From Gnetum montanum (lineage: Eukaryota; Streptophyta; Gnetopsida; Gnetales; Gnetaceae): 64,000 nucleotides of DNA. Position numbers and translations under genes: made by a program. The notes below the pieces were generated by a model. The model saw only the letters and a list, made by a program, of their open reading frames with translations, made no database searches and had not been told where the DNA came from. Below, in pieces: positions 22,537-34,095 of the stretch (its first letter is position 1; every line of letters starts with the position of its first letter). Where the stretch lies: NCBI GenBank assembly GCA_015680685.1, contig MNCI01034785.1, positions 61,709-125,708 of the forward strand, written 5' to 3'.

Positions 22537-24354
22537 TGTAGCAACTAAAAATGTTAGTGGTTGGAAACACAGAGAGGTCATTGGTTGGATATTCTTAACC
22601 CCGGATTTGTGTGAGGGTCATGCTAGATAAAACGAAAATAGGGTGCCCTTAATGGTTTAGTCGATCATACATGAACTTAATTTGTGTTAGTAAACCTTTT
22701 GCAAATGTGTAATTTGAAAATAATGTTTATAATGTAAAATAATGACCATTATATGTGAAGAAAAAAATGATGTAAAATGCAAGAATAAATAGGAGAATAA
22801 AGTAAACTGGAGTTAAGAAATGCACCACTTCAAAAATACGGATTTACTTTGTCAAAGTGGATACAATCGGTTGCACGACACTGGGAAGCATAGAGATCCA
22901 AAAAGTAACCAAGATGTTCAAAAGCAAGCCAACTATATGCTTGAACGCAGTTTCAAGAGCTAATGATCCAAAATGCTACAAAGGTGATAGAAAAGAGCTA
23001 GCATAATGCTAAATGGGAATGCCAATTGTTTGACTTTTGTCAACTCACAAATATTCATAATCCTCAAGATTTCCAACCCTGCTTAGATTTTGCTAACAAA
23101 TTTTTCAATTGATTTGCCAACCACAAATGCCAACAATGCTTGGAATTGCCAACCGATTTTCCCTTTGAATTTCCAATTTGCCAACCCTTTAAGCATTGCT
23201 CATCGAGGTATTTATAGGACTAGGAGCATGCAAGAAATGTAGTTTGGATGCCATGTGTCCTAGACCCACAAGGTGTTGATGTGTCCATGCTGCATGAACA
23301 TGATAGTTGATTGATTAATGAGCCTACCATGCTACAATCATGCTATTGAAACTGGAGATGCTAGGATTAGGTGTGCCAATGATGTAGACAAGGAGTGAAG
23401 TGCACTGATGTAGTGTAGCCACCTACTACATTGTGCTACGCTGTGAAGCATAGCCTATTAACTTGGCATAGCTACTTGCTATGCTATGTAGTGTAGCATA
23501 CCATAGCCACCAATTCAAAGAAGAAATTTTCTTTGGAGTTAATTGTAGGTGCTGGAATCCTTTAGAGTGTATTGGTTAGTTTTTCATGTTTTCTATGCTA
23601 CGCTACACTATGTAGTGTAGCATAGTGTAGTAGCTGGCCTTAGCTACGATTTGCACTTAAGTTATAAAATTTTTCCTGATGATCATGCAGACAATCTGCA
23701 ACCTTTGTTTTGTGTGATGTGAAGCCTTTGAACTTACCAATCCTATATTTTAAGATGCCTTTTGTCATTCTTGCATCATTGCTACATTGTGCTATGCTAC
23801 GTAGCATAGCAGCAAACATAGCTTGATTTTTGCTTAATTTGCTACTTTTCTAGTAAGGGGAGCTTTGTTGAAGGACTTGAAGCTAAGTGAAGAAATTGGT
23901 TTTGAGAGGACAGAGGTGCTTGTTGAGTGCATTTGAAATCACTAAGTAAGCTGGGCCTTTTTGTCTTGCTTTTGCTACACTGTGCTATGCTGCGTAGCAT
24001 AGCACTTTGTATTGCAATAGTTCATAGTGGGTTGCTTGAAAAATTATCTCCCGAGGCCTACTACACTACATAGCATTGCAAACTTCTTGACTAGAAAAAT
24101 TTCCAAACTGTTTCATGCATCCTAAGCACCATTGACAACCCCACACATCACTTCTAAGTAGACTATCAGCTAGATGAACTACCTAGGTGGGAAGGCTAGA
24201 GAGTCTATTGGGCTTGTCAAGACTGGGTGTAGAAAACTTGCCAAACTAAACAATTTGCACTCAAAGCATTCATTTCTTGCCAAACTTCTATGATGCTACC
24301 TAAATTCCAAGGACCTGATGAAGGAAGAATGCCTTGAAAATTTACAGTGTTTCA
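22537..24354 (-). repeat. 5' LTR of C (complete, 1818 bp)
   Basis: On the minus strand it starts TGAAACACTG at 24354 and ends GTTGCTACA at 22537. The TATA box is at 23211-23216 (minus). The U3, 23290-24354, holds several GCTATGCTACGTAGCATAGC palindromes (a perfect one at 23791-23810, near-perfect at 23984-24003). Confidence 0.88.
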
Positions 24355-24434
24355 ATATGAATAATGTTCCTAAATTTGTAGGAGGCTATGATTTGGATCC
24401 ATAACATCATTTACAAGACTTCCATGATGCTTAT

Positions 24435-27400
24435 TGATGAGAGTGGTTACTCTACCAGTTACTCTAATTATTAGAGTTATTACTCTAGCGGTTACTCTAG
24501 CAGTTATTCTAATTATTAGAGTGGTTACTTTAACAACTATTCTAATTGTTAGAGCAATTACTGTAATTATTAAAGTAGTTGCTCCCAAGTCTATAAATAT
24601 AGTGCCCAGGCACACAATTGGAAAGAAATATTTTAGTAGTCAAGTAGTGAATCTCTTGTAGTTTGTTTGAAAGTTAGAGTATTTTCCAAGTGCCCACAAT
24701 AGGAGGTCTAAGTGTGGATGGATCTTTATTCAAGCATTGATATACTTGAGCATTGTGTTGAAAATAAAGATGAGCTCTTTGATTCATTCTTGTAGCACTT
24801 GAGATTTTTTTTCCTATGCATTTATTTTATTTTATTTTCTTATACATTTATTTTATTTTATGCACTTTATATTTATGTTATTAGCATAATAATTCATTTT
24901 GATCAATTAAGTGTTGGTACATTTAGCCATTTCATGGAATAGCGAAGGTGATAAAATATGAATGATACATAGAAGATATTCAAATAAAAAAATAAAATGG
25001 TTGTGTCCTATTGATATTTTAATGCTAGAGGTTTCATGTGGAAATTTTTTGGGTGAAGATATAGTGTTTCAACTTTCAAATGATGATACCAAGGAAAGGA
25101 AAATTTATCATGCTCCTATGTGAGGGGAAGATGGAAAAGAAATTGAAAAGCTTTATTGATTAAAAAGAGCCAACCCCATTCATGAATACATCAATAAGAA
25201 ATTAAAATCAACCTTATGGAAGTTACCATTGTAATATTTCAATGGACATTTTTATAGTAAAGAGTAATTCCATCTTTGTATGCATTGGTAAGGTATTTCA
25301 AGGAAAAAATGAATGAAATTGTTGTGGCTAAGATTGTGCCCCACACAAAGTGGCTTTATGGATGGAGAATAGAGGATGGATAATAGATCAATGAATTCAT
25401 GGTCATTTTCTCTGATTAATTTTTCTCTTGCTTTCAATTTAACTCTCGTATTTAATGGCTCTTGAATTAAGTTGTAGACTACGTATTGTTCTGTTTCGCT
25501 TTCATTTTCTGTGTTTAGAAATTCCACAATAAACATTCAAACATAGCCCAAGCATCTCCTACTACAATTGAAAAAAAATAGTCTAGAAGAATGCCTGTTC
25601 TTTCATCAAATCACATTTGGATTCGTTTAATAGCGGATTGTACTGACATTATCAGAGCAAGAGGAGTTTGAAGCAGCACCAGAGACAGATGCACGAGTTC
25701 AACAAAACCCTCCGTCATTATAGGGTTTTCATTTTTCCAGAAGAAGAATCTCCCCCAAAAATGGTAGTTATTCTTGTGTGGTGAACAAACATTTCTACGA
25801 TGTTGAACACACGTGGGTGAACCAGGGCCAGGGCCTCACGCTGCAACTCGTGGGCAGAAGATAAGGAAACCAAAGCCAATAGAGATGGGGTTTTAAAGGG
25901 TATAACACGGTAGAATCGAAGCTCTACAACTCATACGAAATGTGGATTTACTACATCCCACATCAAAAATCCAAAATGGAACTTGATTTAGTAAAAGAGA
26001 AGAAACACGTCTGCATCCAATGGCACCATTGCTAGTTATACGATTAACTAGGGAGACTTGCACCATTAGTAGTTACCTTTCTAGTGGATGCTAGAATTGG
26101 GTTGAATATTCATTCGCCAAGATGAAGATAAAATCAACATGTTACCTCATTTGGTTAAAAAAAATCCGATGCCACTACTGATGCCTGTTGATTTGATGAT
26201 GTTGTTGAAACAAATGGACACGACATTATTCCAGATGTCAAATGCAGGAAAAATACAAGATAGAACCGTTGTAAGCTCTGCATCCTCGATGCCCTAAATT
26301 TCAGCTATTTTAAGAAAGGTTCCCTTAACTATAACTTTGAAAATTAAATTAAAATGAATTAATTTAGGTATGCATAGTGTAAGATATATATATAACTTTG
26401 AGAAAAGGGAAAAAGATATTTTTAGGATTTTCAAGATATTTCCATTTTATTGCTTTCACAAGGATTACTAAGGACATGACATTGAGTATTTAAAATTCCA
26501 AATAAAATACTTAATTAAATTAAATTTGGGATTTTGGATTTATTATAATAAATAAATAAATAAATAAAATACTATAGGCTATTATTTAGAAAAGCAATAT
26601 TTGTAATATTTATTAGTGTTAGCATAAATTCCTCCTAACTTTATGTACAACTTCCCAACCACATAACTTCCCTATTAAATTAGTGAGAAATTTCTCCTAA
26701 CTACATGGGTAAGTTGTAACTCCCTTACTTGGGAGAAAAGTTAGCTAAGATATTTTAAGTATGTAACCACCTTTGAACCCTATAAAAAGAGGACGTTAGG
26801 GTCTCAAAGGGATGGGGGACTTAGGAGAAGGAAAAAGACATCACTTAGGAGAAGACATTGACATCACACTTGGAGGTATCACACATGGGCTACCACACTT
26901 GGGGTCTCATTTTTGGTATCACACACTTGGGCTCTCACTTGGAGACACACTTTCAATCTTGAGAGAAGAGCATTGTAAAGAAGAAATTGTGAATGATTGC
27001 TTGTAAGATGGCTTGCTAAAGAAAATATTTTAACCTTTTTTTCATAGTCCTGTGAGTTATGTTTTATTTTTATTTTGTTTAACTTGTCTAGCTAGTGGTT
27101 TAGATAGTATCATCCTTGGCAAGTAATTTTGGGATTTTTAGATTGCTCTTATTGTTCTTGTTGCCCTATAGAAAATTTCTGTTAAAATTTTTCCATAGAA
27201 GCACTTGTGTTTAAAAGCCTTAAGAGAATTTTAGTAGTAAATTTTATTATTGTGCAACGTATAAGAACCGCTATTGGGATTGTTGTAAGAGAGCCTCTAC
27301 TTGTAGTCATGCCGTTGAATGATTCAATAGTCAAGAGGGTTCAAAAAATCTTTGGTATTTTGATGGGACCAGAATAGCTTCTTTTTATCTTTAAAGTGAA

Positions 27401-28548
27401 TCTTCGTGGTATTTCAATTAGAAATTGTTAGGTCTTTTAAAGGTTCTATTGAATTCAATTGTTGACATCCATTATCTAGCCAAAATGGAGTCTCATACGT
27501 GGTAGTTTACGTAGCAAATTTTGGTAGCATAGTAGGATTGTCTTGAAGAAATTGCTTATTTGAGCCTTGGAAGTTTGAAAAATTCATAGATATTGAATTT
27601 GGGATAGCTTTATTGTGAAGTGTTTACTCATGTCATTTTACCTTGTTTAAATATTTGAGGTCTACACAAATCTTCTTTCTTTTCTATCTATTTCCATCGA
27701 CTCGTGCTCTATTTCTAGTTTTCTTGTGGAACTATCTCTTTCTCTGGGGAAAATTAGAAGTAGATTCATGGAGTTGTGCTTAAATGTTTTTGCAAAATTT
27801 TATTTGTTACAAGTAGCTATTATAAGGACCATGTAGACTAGGCAGTTGAGCAAAATAGAAACTCTCAACAACTCATAGTACTTGGCAAAGTTGGTTAAAT
27901 CCCTTTAAGATAAGTCATCTACAGTTTACACATAATGCAATCATTTCATTTTCACAACCACATTCCATAATAGCACACACAAATACTCACATTAACTACT
28001 AAGTTTATTTGGAGGTATCTGGGCCTTGGTGTTGCCAGAGACCAGCAAGCACCTAAATCCTGTTCGAGAACACTTATTGGTAGTCGTGTCCCAAACGGTC
28101 ACCAACATTAAGCAAATCATTAGATTACACAAGCAGGACCACTTAGAGCATGCGTGTATTGCTTGGTAGCCCAGTAATGGTTAGCATTTGGTAATCCCAG
28201 TAGTGTTGCACTAGTTTAGGATGTGTATGGAAAGTGAAAATGGATGCTAGTGTTAGGATTAGTTAGAACTTAGTTAATGAGTAATTAAGTTAAATTAGTC
28301 ACTTAGTTACCTCTCTCCTTCCCTACTAGAGTAGGACATAAAAACATAAAAGTTATAAAAATCATACAACTGAAGCTTACTTAATGATACAATCATGACA
28401 TATAGGTAAGCTTTGGAAGACAATGATCAACCAACCCATCCTTGTTCCACAAGGGCACATAAGTATTTAGTCCTTGGAATTTAATTGGATCATGGGTGAA
28501 ATGCTCATATTTTTACAGTTGAGCATAGGGGTACCTCGCCACTCATCA
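24435..28548 (+). repeat. 5' LTR of F, interrupted by solo LTR I
   Basis: The two parts are 24435-24911 and 28108-28548. It starts TGATGAGAGTGG and ends ACTCATCA. The TATA box is at 24592-24599. Upstream is an array of GGTTACTCTA and ACTCTAATTATTAGAGT palindromes (24440-24575). It matches the LTRs of G downstream of TATA (for example GGATCTTTATTCAAG). Confidence 0.85.
24912..28107 (+). repeat. Solo LTR I of the A/B family, target duplication TTAAG
   Basis: TTAAG at 24907-24911 and 28108-28112 flanks an LTR of 3196 bp from TGTTGGTACATT to GGTCACCAACA. The TATA box is at 26781-26788 and the downstream half matches B's LTRs base by base over long runs. The distal U3 (about 24960-26560) does not match A or B. 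It contains a 94-codon minus-strand open frame (25536-25252) that I do not recognise and a GC-richer stretch at 25640-26080. A solo LTR implies LTR-LTR recombination removed the internal part. Confidence 0.9.
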
Positions 28549-28567
28549 TTGGCACCATTGTAGGGGA
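28549..28567 (+). promoter_or_regulatory. Primer-binding site of element F
   Basis: TTGGCACCATTGTAGGGGA follows the LTR directly. It looks like the tRNA-Asp-type site of Athila elements, in which CG positions have become CA or TG. Confidence 0.7.
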
Positions 28568-28684
28568 CTTAGTTGTTTGTGCACTAAATAGAACATACAA
28601 AATCATTCACATTGTTGGAACAAACCCTTAGGGTTGGTTGAGAAATTAATAAAAAAGAATACATTGCACACTAAAAAAAAGGTT

Positions 28685-30560
28685 ATGTCTCTTTCTTCAT
28701 ATGAAAGAATGTCACTTCCTAGGTCTAAAATAGGAAATAATCGACGGTGTAATATACATGACATTGATCCACTAGTCCATAAACAATTTTGAGTGGTATA
28801 TATTCACCTTGATGAGTATATCCCAAACTTTACCTTTATCCTCCATCAAGATAAACAACTATCTTGGCAAGACTTAGAGGGTAACATAGTGTTACCTCTT
28901 GATTGTTTAGTCCAATTGGCATGTGGCACTTACATGTAGAATACATTATGCAAGACCATGACTTGAGAGAATACCATTCTATGGAGGTACAATGTCAAAG
29001 GGAATTGCAATGGAAGAGACATCATAAGTCTTTGAAGGGTAAGTGGTCCCAGGATGTCCCACATGTCTTAAGTAAAAATGAGGGTGGTGAAACTACCTTA
29101 GGAAATTACCCATACAACAATGTTCATCCACTTGAATTTGGCTTTCCACTATTCATAACCAAGGTTTTGATAGCCATGGAAACAAAGGGTTTGAAAAAGG
29201 GACTCAAACACATGATAAAGATGGACATTTTGATTGCAATTGCGATCGAGGCCATGATCACTAAAGAGAAGGTAGCAGACACCATCATGATGATGGTTCT
29301 TCTTATTCTTCACCTTCATCATCTCCTTCATCCTCTTCTTTAGTATACAGATTTATTCATAAGGAAAAAGACCATGGGGATAAAGGTAGAGAAAGTGGAA
29401 GTCACAGACAAAATAGCTAGGAAATGGGACAAGGGCACTTTTGAGAGTCATGAAATAGAAGAAGGGAGAGTAGGGAACAAAGTAGGCATCATAGATGCCA
29501 TGGAAAAGTGGATCATAATGAACCCCTACTCACTACTTGAAGTATGTTAGACATAAATGAGGCTATTAGAATTCCAACAAGGCACCAGAAAGATGGTAGG
29601 ATCAAGAGATTAGATATGAACAACATCCCATGATTTGAAGGGGCATACTATGTTGATCCTCAGAATCATTTACGAGCATTCCATGATGTGTGTGCCTTAT
29701 AGAACATAGAGAACGAATGGAAAAAACTTAAGTTGTTCCCATAGATATTAGTTAAAGAAGAAAAAATCTAGTACCAGTCTTTAGAACTAGAATCCTTTCA
29801 TAGGTGAAGTACTATGTTAGAATTATTTAATGACAAGTACCAAATGTACTCCCGAGTTTCTAACTTGCGAAAGCAAATCCAAGATTGGAAACAAGGAGGA
29901 CATGAACCCTTGGATGTTGCCATGGGCTAATACTATGAACTATTACATCATTGTCCTAGCCATGGCTATTCGTAAATGGATCAACTATGCCATCTCATGG
30001 ATGGGCTTAGGAATGAATCAATAAGAACCCTTGGGACTTATGCCCAAGGGAGACTATCCGAACTTATCAAATTCAAAGACTATTGGAGCTATTTGCTAAG
30101 GAATAAGGTGAGCTATGGAAGAGAGAAAGTGTAGAAGAGTATAACCGAGATCCTTCCCTTTAGAAGAGAGGAGTAAGATTTTGCGAGAATGAAGAAGAGT
30201 CACCACTCAAAGAGATGGTGAATAGGAAAACTTTGCCTATCCAAAAGATGACATCATAAGTTTTAGCAAAGGTACACCAAATGTGGGATTTCCTAGATAA
30301 TAGATTTTAAACTATTCTTAAAATTGTAGAGGAGTCTAGAGAGCAAGGTAGTAAGAAAAGAAAAAAGAAAGAGGTCGAACATGCATGTAGTAAGGGAAAG
30401 GGAAAAGTTGCCATCATTAAAGAGGTTGTAGATTCAAAAATAGATAATGATAGTGGATGTGAGATATGTCAATATGACCATCCTAAGGAATGTTTCCCTA
30501 TAATCTCACATCTTTAAGAGTCTGGGATGTATGCACTCAACCCATGATTAAACAAAAGAA
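28685..30560 (+). pseudogene. Element F gag (broken)
   Basis: ATG at 28685 (MSLSSYERMSLPRSK). Conserved with G: DEYIPNFTFILHQDKQL and GNIVLPLDCLVQLACG near 28815-28925. DMNNIP and GAYYVDPQNHLRAFHDVCAL lie near 29615-29700, the capsid-like region near 29700-30120, and a zinc knuckle CEICQYDHPKEC at about 30462-30497. Many stops and shifts. It would form the particle shell and bind RNA. The knuckle is retained in spacing. Confidence 0.82.
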
Positions 30561-30959
30561 AAACACCCCAAAGGTTACCTTATCCTCAAGGTAACCTAAG
30601 GGAGTTCCACCAACCCTTAACATATCATCTCAATGAAACTCCACCACAACCAATTGAACAATATTAGTAGTGGCAACACCCAAAATCATGAGGAATGCCA
30701 CCACAAAGGCAATAGTATCCTTATCGATAACTTGATCCATATAGATATTACATGCAATTGTGAATCTCCCCATGTGATTCTACTAGTCATGTCACTCCTC
30801 AACCTTACTACCAATCCCACGAGTATTATGGGACCCCCTCTTCTAGAGGTGATATTCTGCAAGCATATCATGCTTCTCATTCATCCATAACTCTTCCACC
30901 AATAGCTCCACTACTACCTAATCCCACATTGTAAGGTGAAATCCCTTCCTAGCTTAAGA

Positions 30960-31680
30960 AAAATTACACCACAAGGGTTGTTAACTCAAACTATTATTGG
31001 TTCTGACAATCACATGAAGAAAAGACCTTTGTTTAGAACTAATACTCCAACCAAGCCCTTGTAATCAAAAAATTCTGATTCCTTAGATGCCTTAGTATCA
31101 CTCAAAACTTCAGAGACTCTTTGAACTCAACCACTGCACTCAATGCATATGTTCATGCTAACACATGTTGTCATCGATTAGATCAAAGTTGCCCATCTTC
31201 CCAGGAAATTCTCTAATCCTGGGAGTCCTCTAATATACTTACAAATCATTGGGAATGAGCCATGCAAAGCTCTTTTAGATTTAGGTTCTGGTATCAATTT
31301 AATCTCTTAAAAATGTACAAGGCCTGGAACTTGCCTCCATTGAAAAAGAGCAACATCCATTTAGATTTGGCTGACTAGTCCATCACTATCCCATTGGGAC
31401 TAGTCGAAGACATTGTTATCACTATTTGTGGGTGGTTGTACCCAGCTGACTTCCTACTGATTTAGGTAAAAAACTATAAGAAGAACTTCCCAATCATAAT
31501 GGGAAGAGCATAGCTAAGCACCATCAACACATTCCTAGGAATTTATAATCTTTCTGTAGAAATATCAAATGAAAATACATTCAAAAAGATTCAGAAGAAG
31601 AGATTTCCATGCATTGCATACAGTGACACAAGGTGCAACTGCATGAAGAGTTCATGGTTTGTACAAAGTTTAGAATTTCC
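30960..31680 (+). pseudogene. Element F protease (broken)
   Basis: The active-site motif is ALLDLGSGINLIS near 31270-31310 (usual LLDSGSEVNLI). Downstream are LGLVEDIVITICGW near 31400-31435 and IIMGRA*LSTINTFLG near 31495-31540. Stops interrupt the frame. G has the same region at 36237-37016 with ALLNSGSEVNLIP. Confidence 0.8.
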
Positions 31681-32129
31681 TACATGCAATCAATGTGCAT
31701 AACTGATTAACATACAAATATGCCTATATGCAACAGCCACATGATAGGAAGACACCTAGTGGCTGATAGCTAATCAGTAAAGTAGTTCACTCATATATAT
31801 AGAACAAATTGAGGGTTTGAATTGTGCTTACATTGATAGCATAGACATATTAGAGCAAGTCAACCACAAAATTCCAAGTCTTAACCTTGAAAATATCAAC
31901 TAGGGAAAGTTGGAAATTCTTAAGAAATTTAAGTAGGAGCCCCTCAAGCTAAAACCATTGCACACTAGTATGGAATACATATTCCTTAAAAATGGAAAAA
32001 TCGATAATTATCAATGCTAAGCTAGCTCCTCAATAGAAAGAAGGACTACTAACGGTAATAAATAAATGGCTAGAAACCTTCACTTGGTCATATCCCAAAT
32101 TAATTGGAATAGATCCTAGGATATGACAA

Positions 32130-33261
32130 CATAAAATTTACACTGACCCCTCCATGAAACCTCTAAGACAACCGTAGAGGCAATTGAGCCCTAAGATGAA
32201 GCAAGTAGTTAAGGAAGAAATCGAACAACTTCTCAAGGTTGGGTTCATATACCCCATTGTTGATAGCGAATGGGTTAGCCCCTTAGTTATTATGCCTAAA
32301 AAGGGAGGAAAATGGAGGACGTGCATAGATTTCAGGATACTAAATATGGAAACATTTAAAGATCACTTTCCATTTCCATTTGTTGACTAAGTCTTAGACA
32401 CCATCGTAGGGCATCACTATTAAAATTTTTTGGATGGATATAGTGGATATAGCCAAATACAAATATCCCCAGAAGACAAAGCCAAGACTACATTCACTAG
32501 TTCTTGGGGAATGTTCACATACAAATAGATGTCGTTTGGCTTGTGTAATGCCCCTACAACATTTTAACGACTAGTTCTAAGCATATTCCAATAGCAGATA
32601 GGGAATGGTGTGGAGGTCTTTATGGATGACTTCTTCAATTATGGAGCAAACTTTGATCAAGCCTTGGACTAGTTAGAGCACATGTTAAAAAGATGTGTAG
32701 AAACCAGTTTGAGGCTCAACTAGTAGAAAAGACATTTGATGGTACAAGAAGGCATAGTACTAGGGCGTAAAATCTCATACACAGGGATAGAGGTAGACCC
32801 TAAGAAAATCAAAATTATCCAAGAAATTACTCATCAACTGGAAATTATCAAAGATATTGAATCATTCATTGGACATAATGACTACTATAGGAGATTTATT
32901 GAGAACTTTTCAAAGGTTTCCAAACCATTGGTAGAATTAACAAAAAAGGACATACCTTTCGAGTGGACCATGGAATGCAAATTAGCTTTCCAAACTCTAA
33001 AATAGAAGCTAGTAGAAATACCCATTTTACAAGCTCCTGACTAGTCCAAACCATTCCATATCATGACTAACACATCCAACTATGCTTTAGGAGCTATACT
33101 TACATAGTTAGATGATTAGAAGCATCCTTATTACATCCACTATGCAAATAGAAGTATCATTTGTGCACAACTTAACTACACTACCATAGAGAAAGAATTA
33201 ATGGCTATAGTGTTTGCACTAGAAATATTTAGACACTATATATTAGGATATAAAGTATATA
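32130..33261 (+). pseudogene. Element F reverse transcriptase and first part of RNase H
   Basis: RT blocks: KMKQVVKEEIEQLLKVGFIY (32194), SPLVIMPKKGGKWRTCIDFR (32278), FLDGYSGYSQIQISPEDKAK (32430), SFGLCNAPTTF (32530), and the catalytic VFMDDF (32619). The connection region RRFIENFSKVSKPLVELTKK is near 32890-32948. RNase H begins at about 33050 with MTNTSNYALGAIL (first catalytic Asp is Asn) and has TIEKELMAIVFALE with Glu retained near 33185-33225. Stops appear at about ten sites. The frame is cut by G at 33262 and resumes at 60953. Confidence 0.9.
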
Positions 33262-33266
33262 TACAT

Positions 33267-34095
33267 TGATGAGTTATGAGATACCCCTACACTTAACCAT
33301 ACAAATACAAGCATAGCATGCATGATCCAGTCAAACTCCATAGACTAAGTGCCTACACACCTCTTGGAACACTTAGGGTTAATCATTCGTTGTCTTCCCA
33401 AACTTACTTGTAGTTTTCACGGTGTATGGTTAAGTAACTCCGAGGTATATGATTTTTATAGCTTTTTATGTTTTTTCCTCCTATTCTAACAAGGTGGAGA
33501 GTTGAGAAATTAATTACTAACTTTAACTAATGAACTAAGTCTAAATTACCTAGCGTTAGCATCCATTCCCACTTACCGTACACACCCTGAACTGATGCAA
33601 CCGTGGCTACCAAATGCTAATCATTGTTGGGATCACCACGTGTAATGCACGTGCTCAAAGTGGTCGTACTGAGGCACTTAACTAGGAGAGAAGGTTTGAG
33701 AAGGAAAATAGTAACTAACAAGTAATAAATAACATGTAATAACTAACAATAATAAAATCCTATTCCATACACTGCAAGGTTTATCTAAGAAGATCATCTT
33801 TATTGCCATACACAAAATTGTGTTTAGGTACAATGTTTGCTCAAATAAAGATCTGTTCACTTTAGGACTCCTACTATGGGCACATGGATAATATTCTATC
33901 TCTGTAGTGATCAATCTACCAGAGTTTCCCTAATTTCTAACCTAGGATGAGGAAACAAGGGAGAGCCGCATCTTATTTATAGATATGATCACACACCACG
34001 ATATCATGTATGTGATATTGTAGGGGAGGATGCGATATTACGTATGCGATATCATGGCCCATGCGATATTGCATCCCATGATATCCCCATGACTA
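33267..34095 (-). repeat. 3' LTR of G
   Basis: It matches 60133-60947 along its length. The minus-strand TATA box is at 33976-33981. The U3 carries six or more GATAT/ATATC motifs between 33985 and 34090. The inner edge (34095) is placed by alignment to the other LTR. Confidence 0.88.

Larger units (their letters stand above)
11790..24354 (-). mobile_element. Element C: Tat-like Ty3/gypsy element with antisense cargo gene, target duplication ATATG
   Basis: ATATG at 11785-11789 and 24355-24359 flanks it. LTRs start TGAAAC and end CTACA on the minus strand. Reading leftward: 5' LTR, primer-binding site, gag, a plus-strand spliced gene, short tandem and hairpin repeats, RT, RNase H, a second RNase H, integrase, another hairpin array, an unassigned stretch, and a truncated 3' LTR. 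All reading frames are broken. It split E's gag. Confidence 0.9.

Noticed and set aside
25780-25960. Possible DUF868-like block (TWVNQGQGLTLQLVG) in solo LTR I
   Set aside because: Only one short motif fits and the flanks do not; too weak to annotate.
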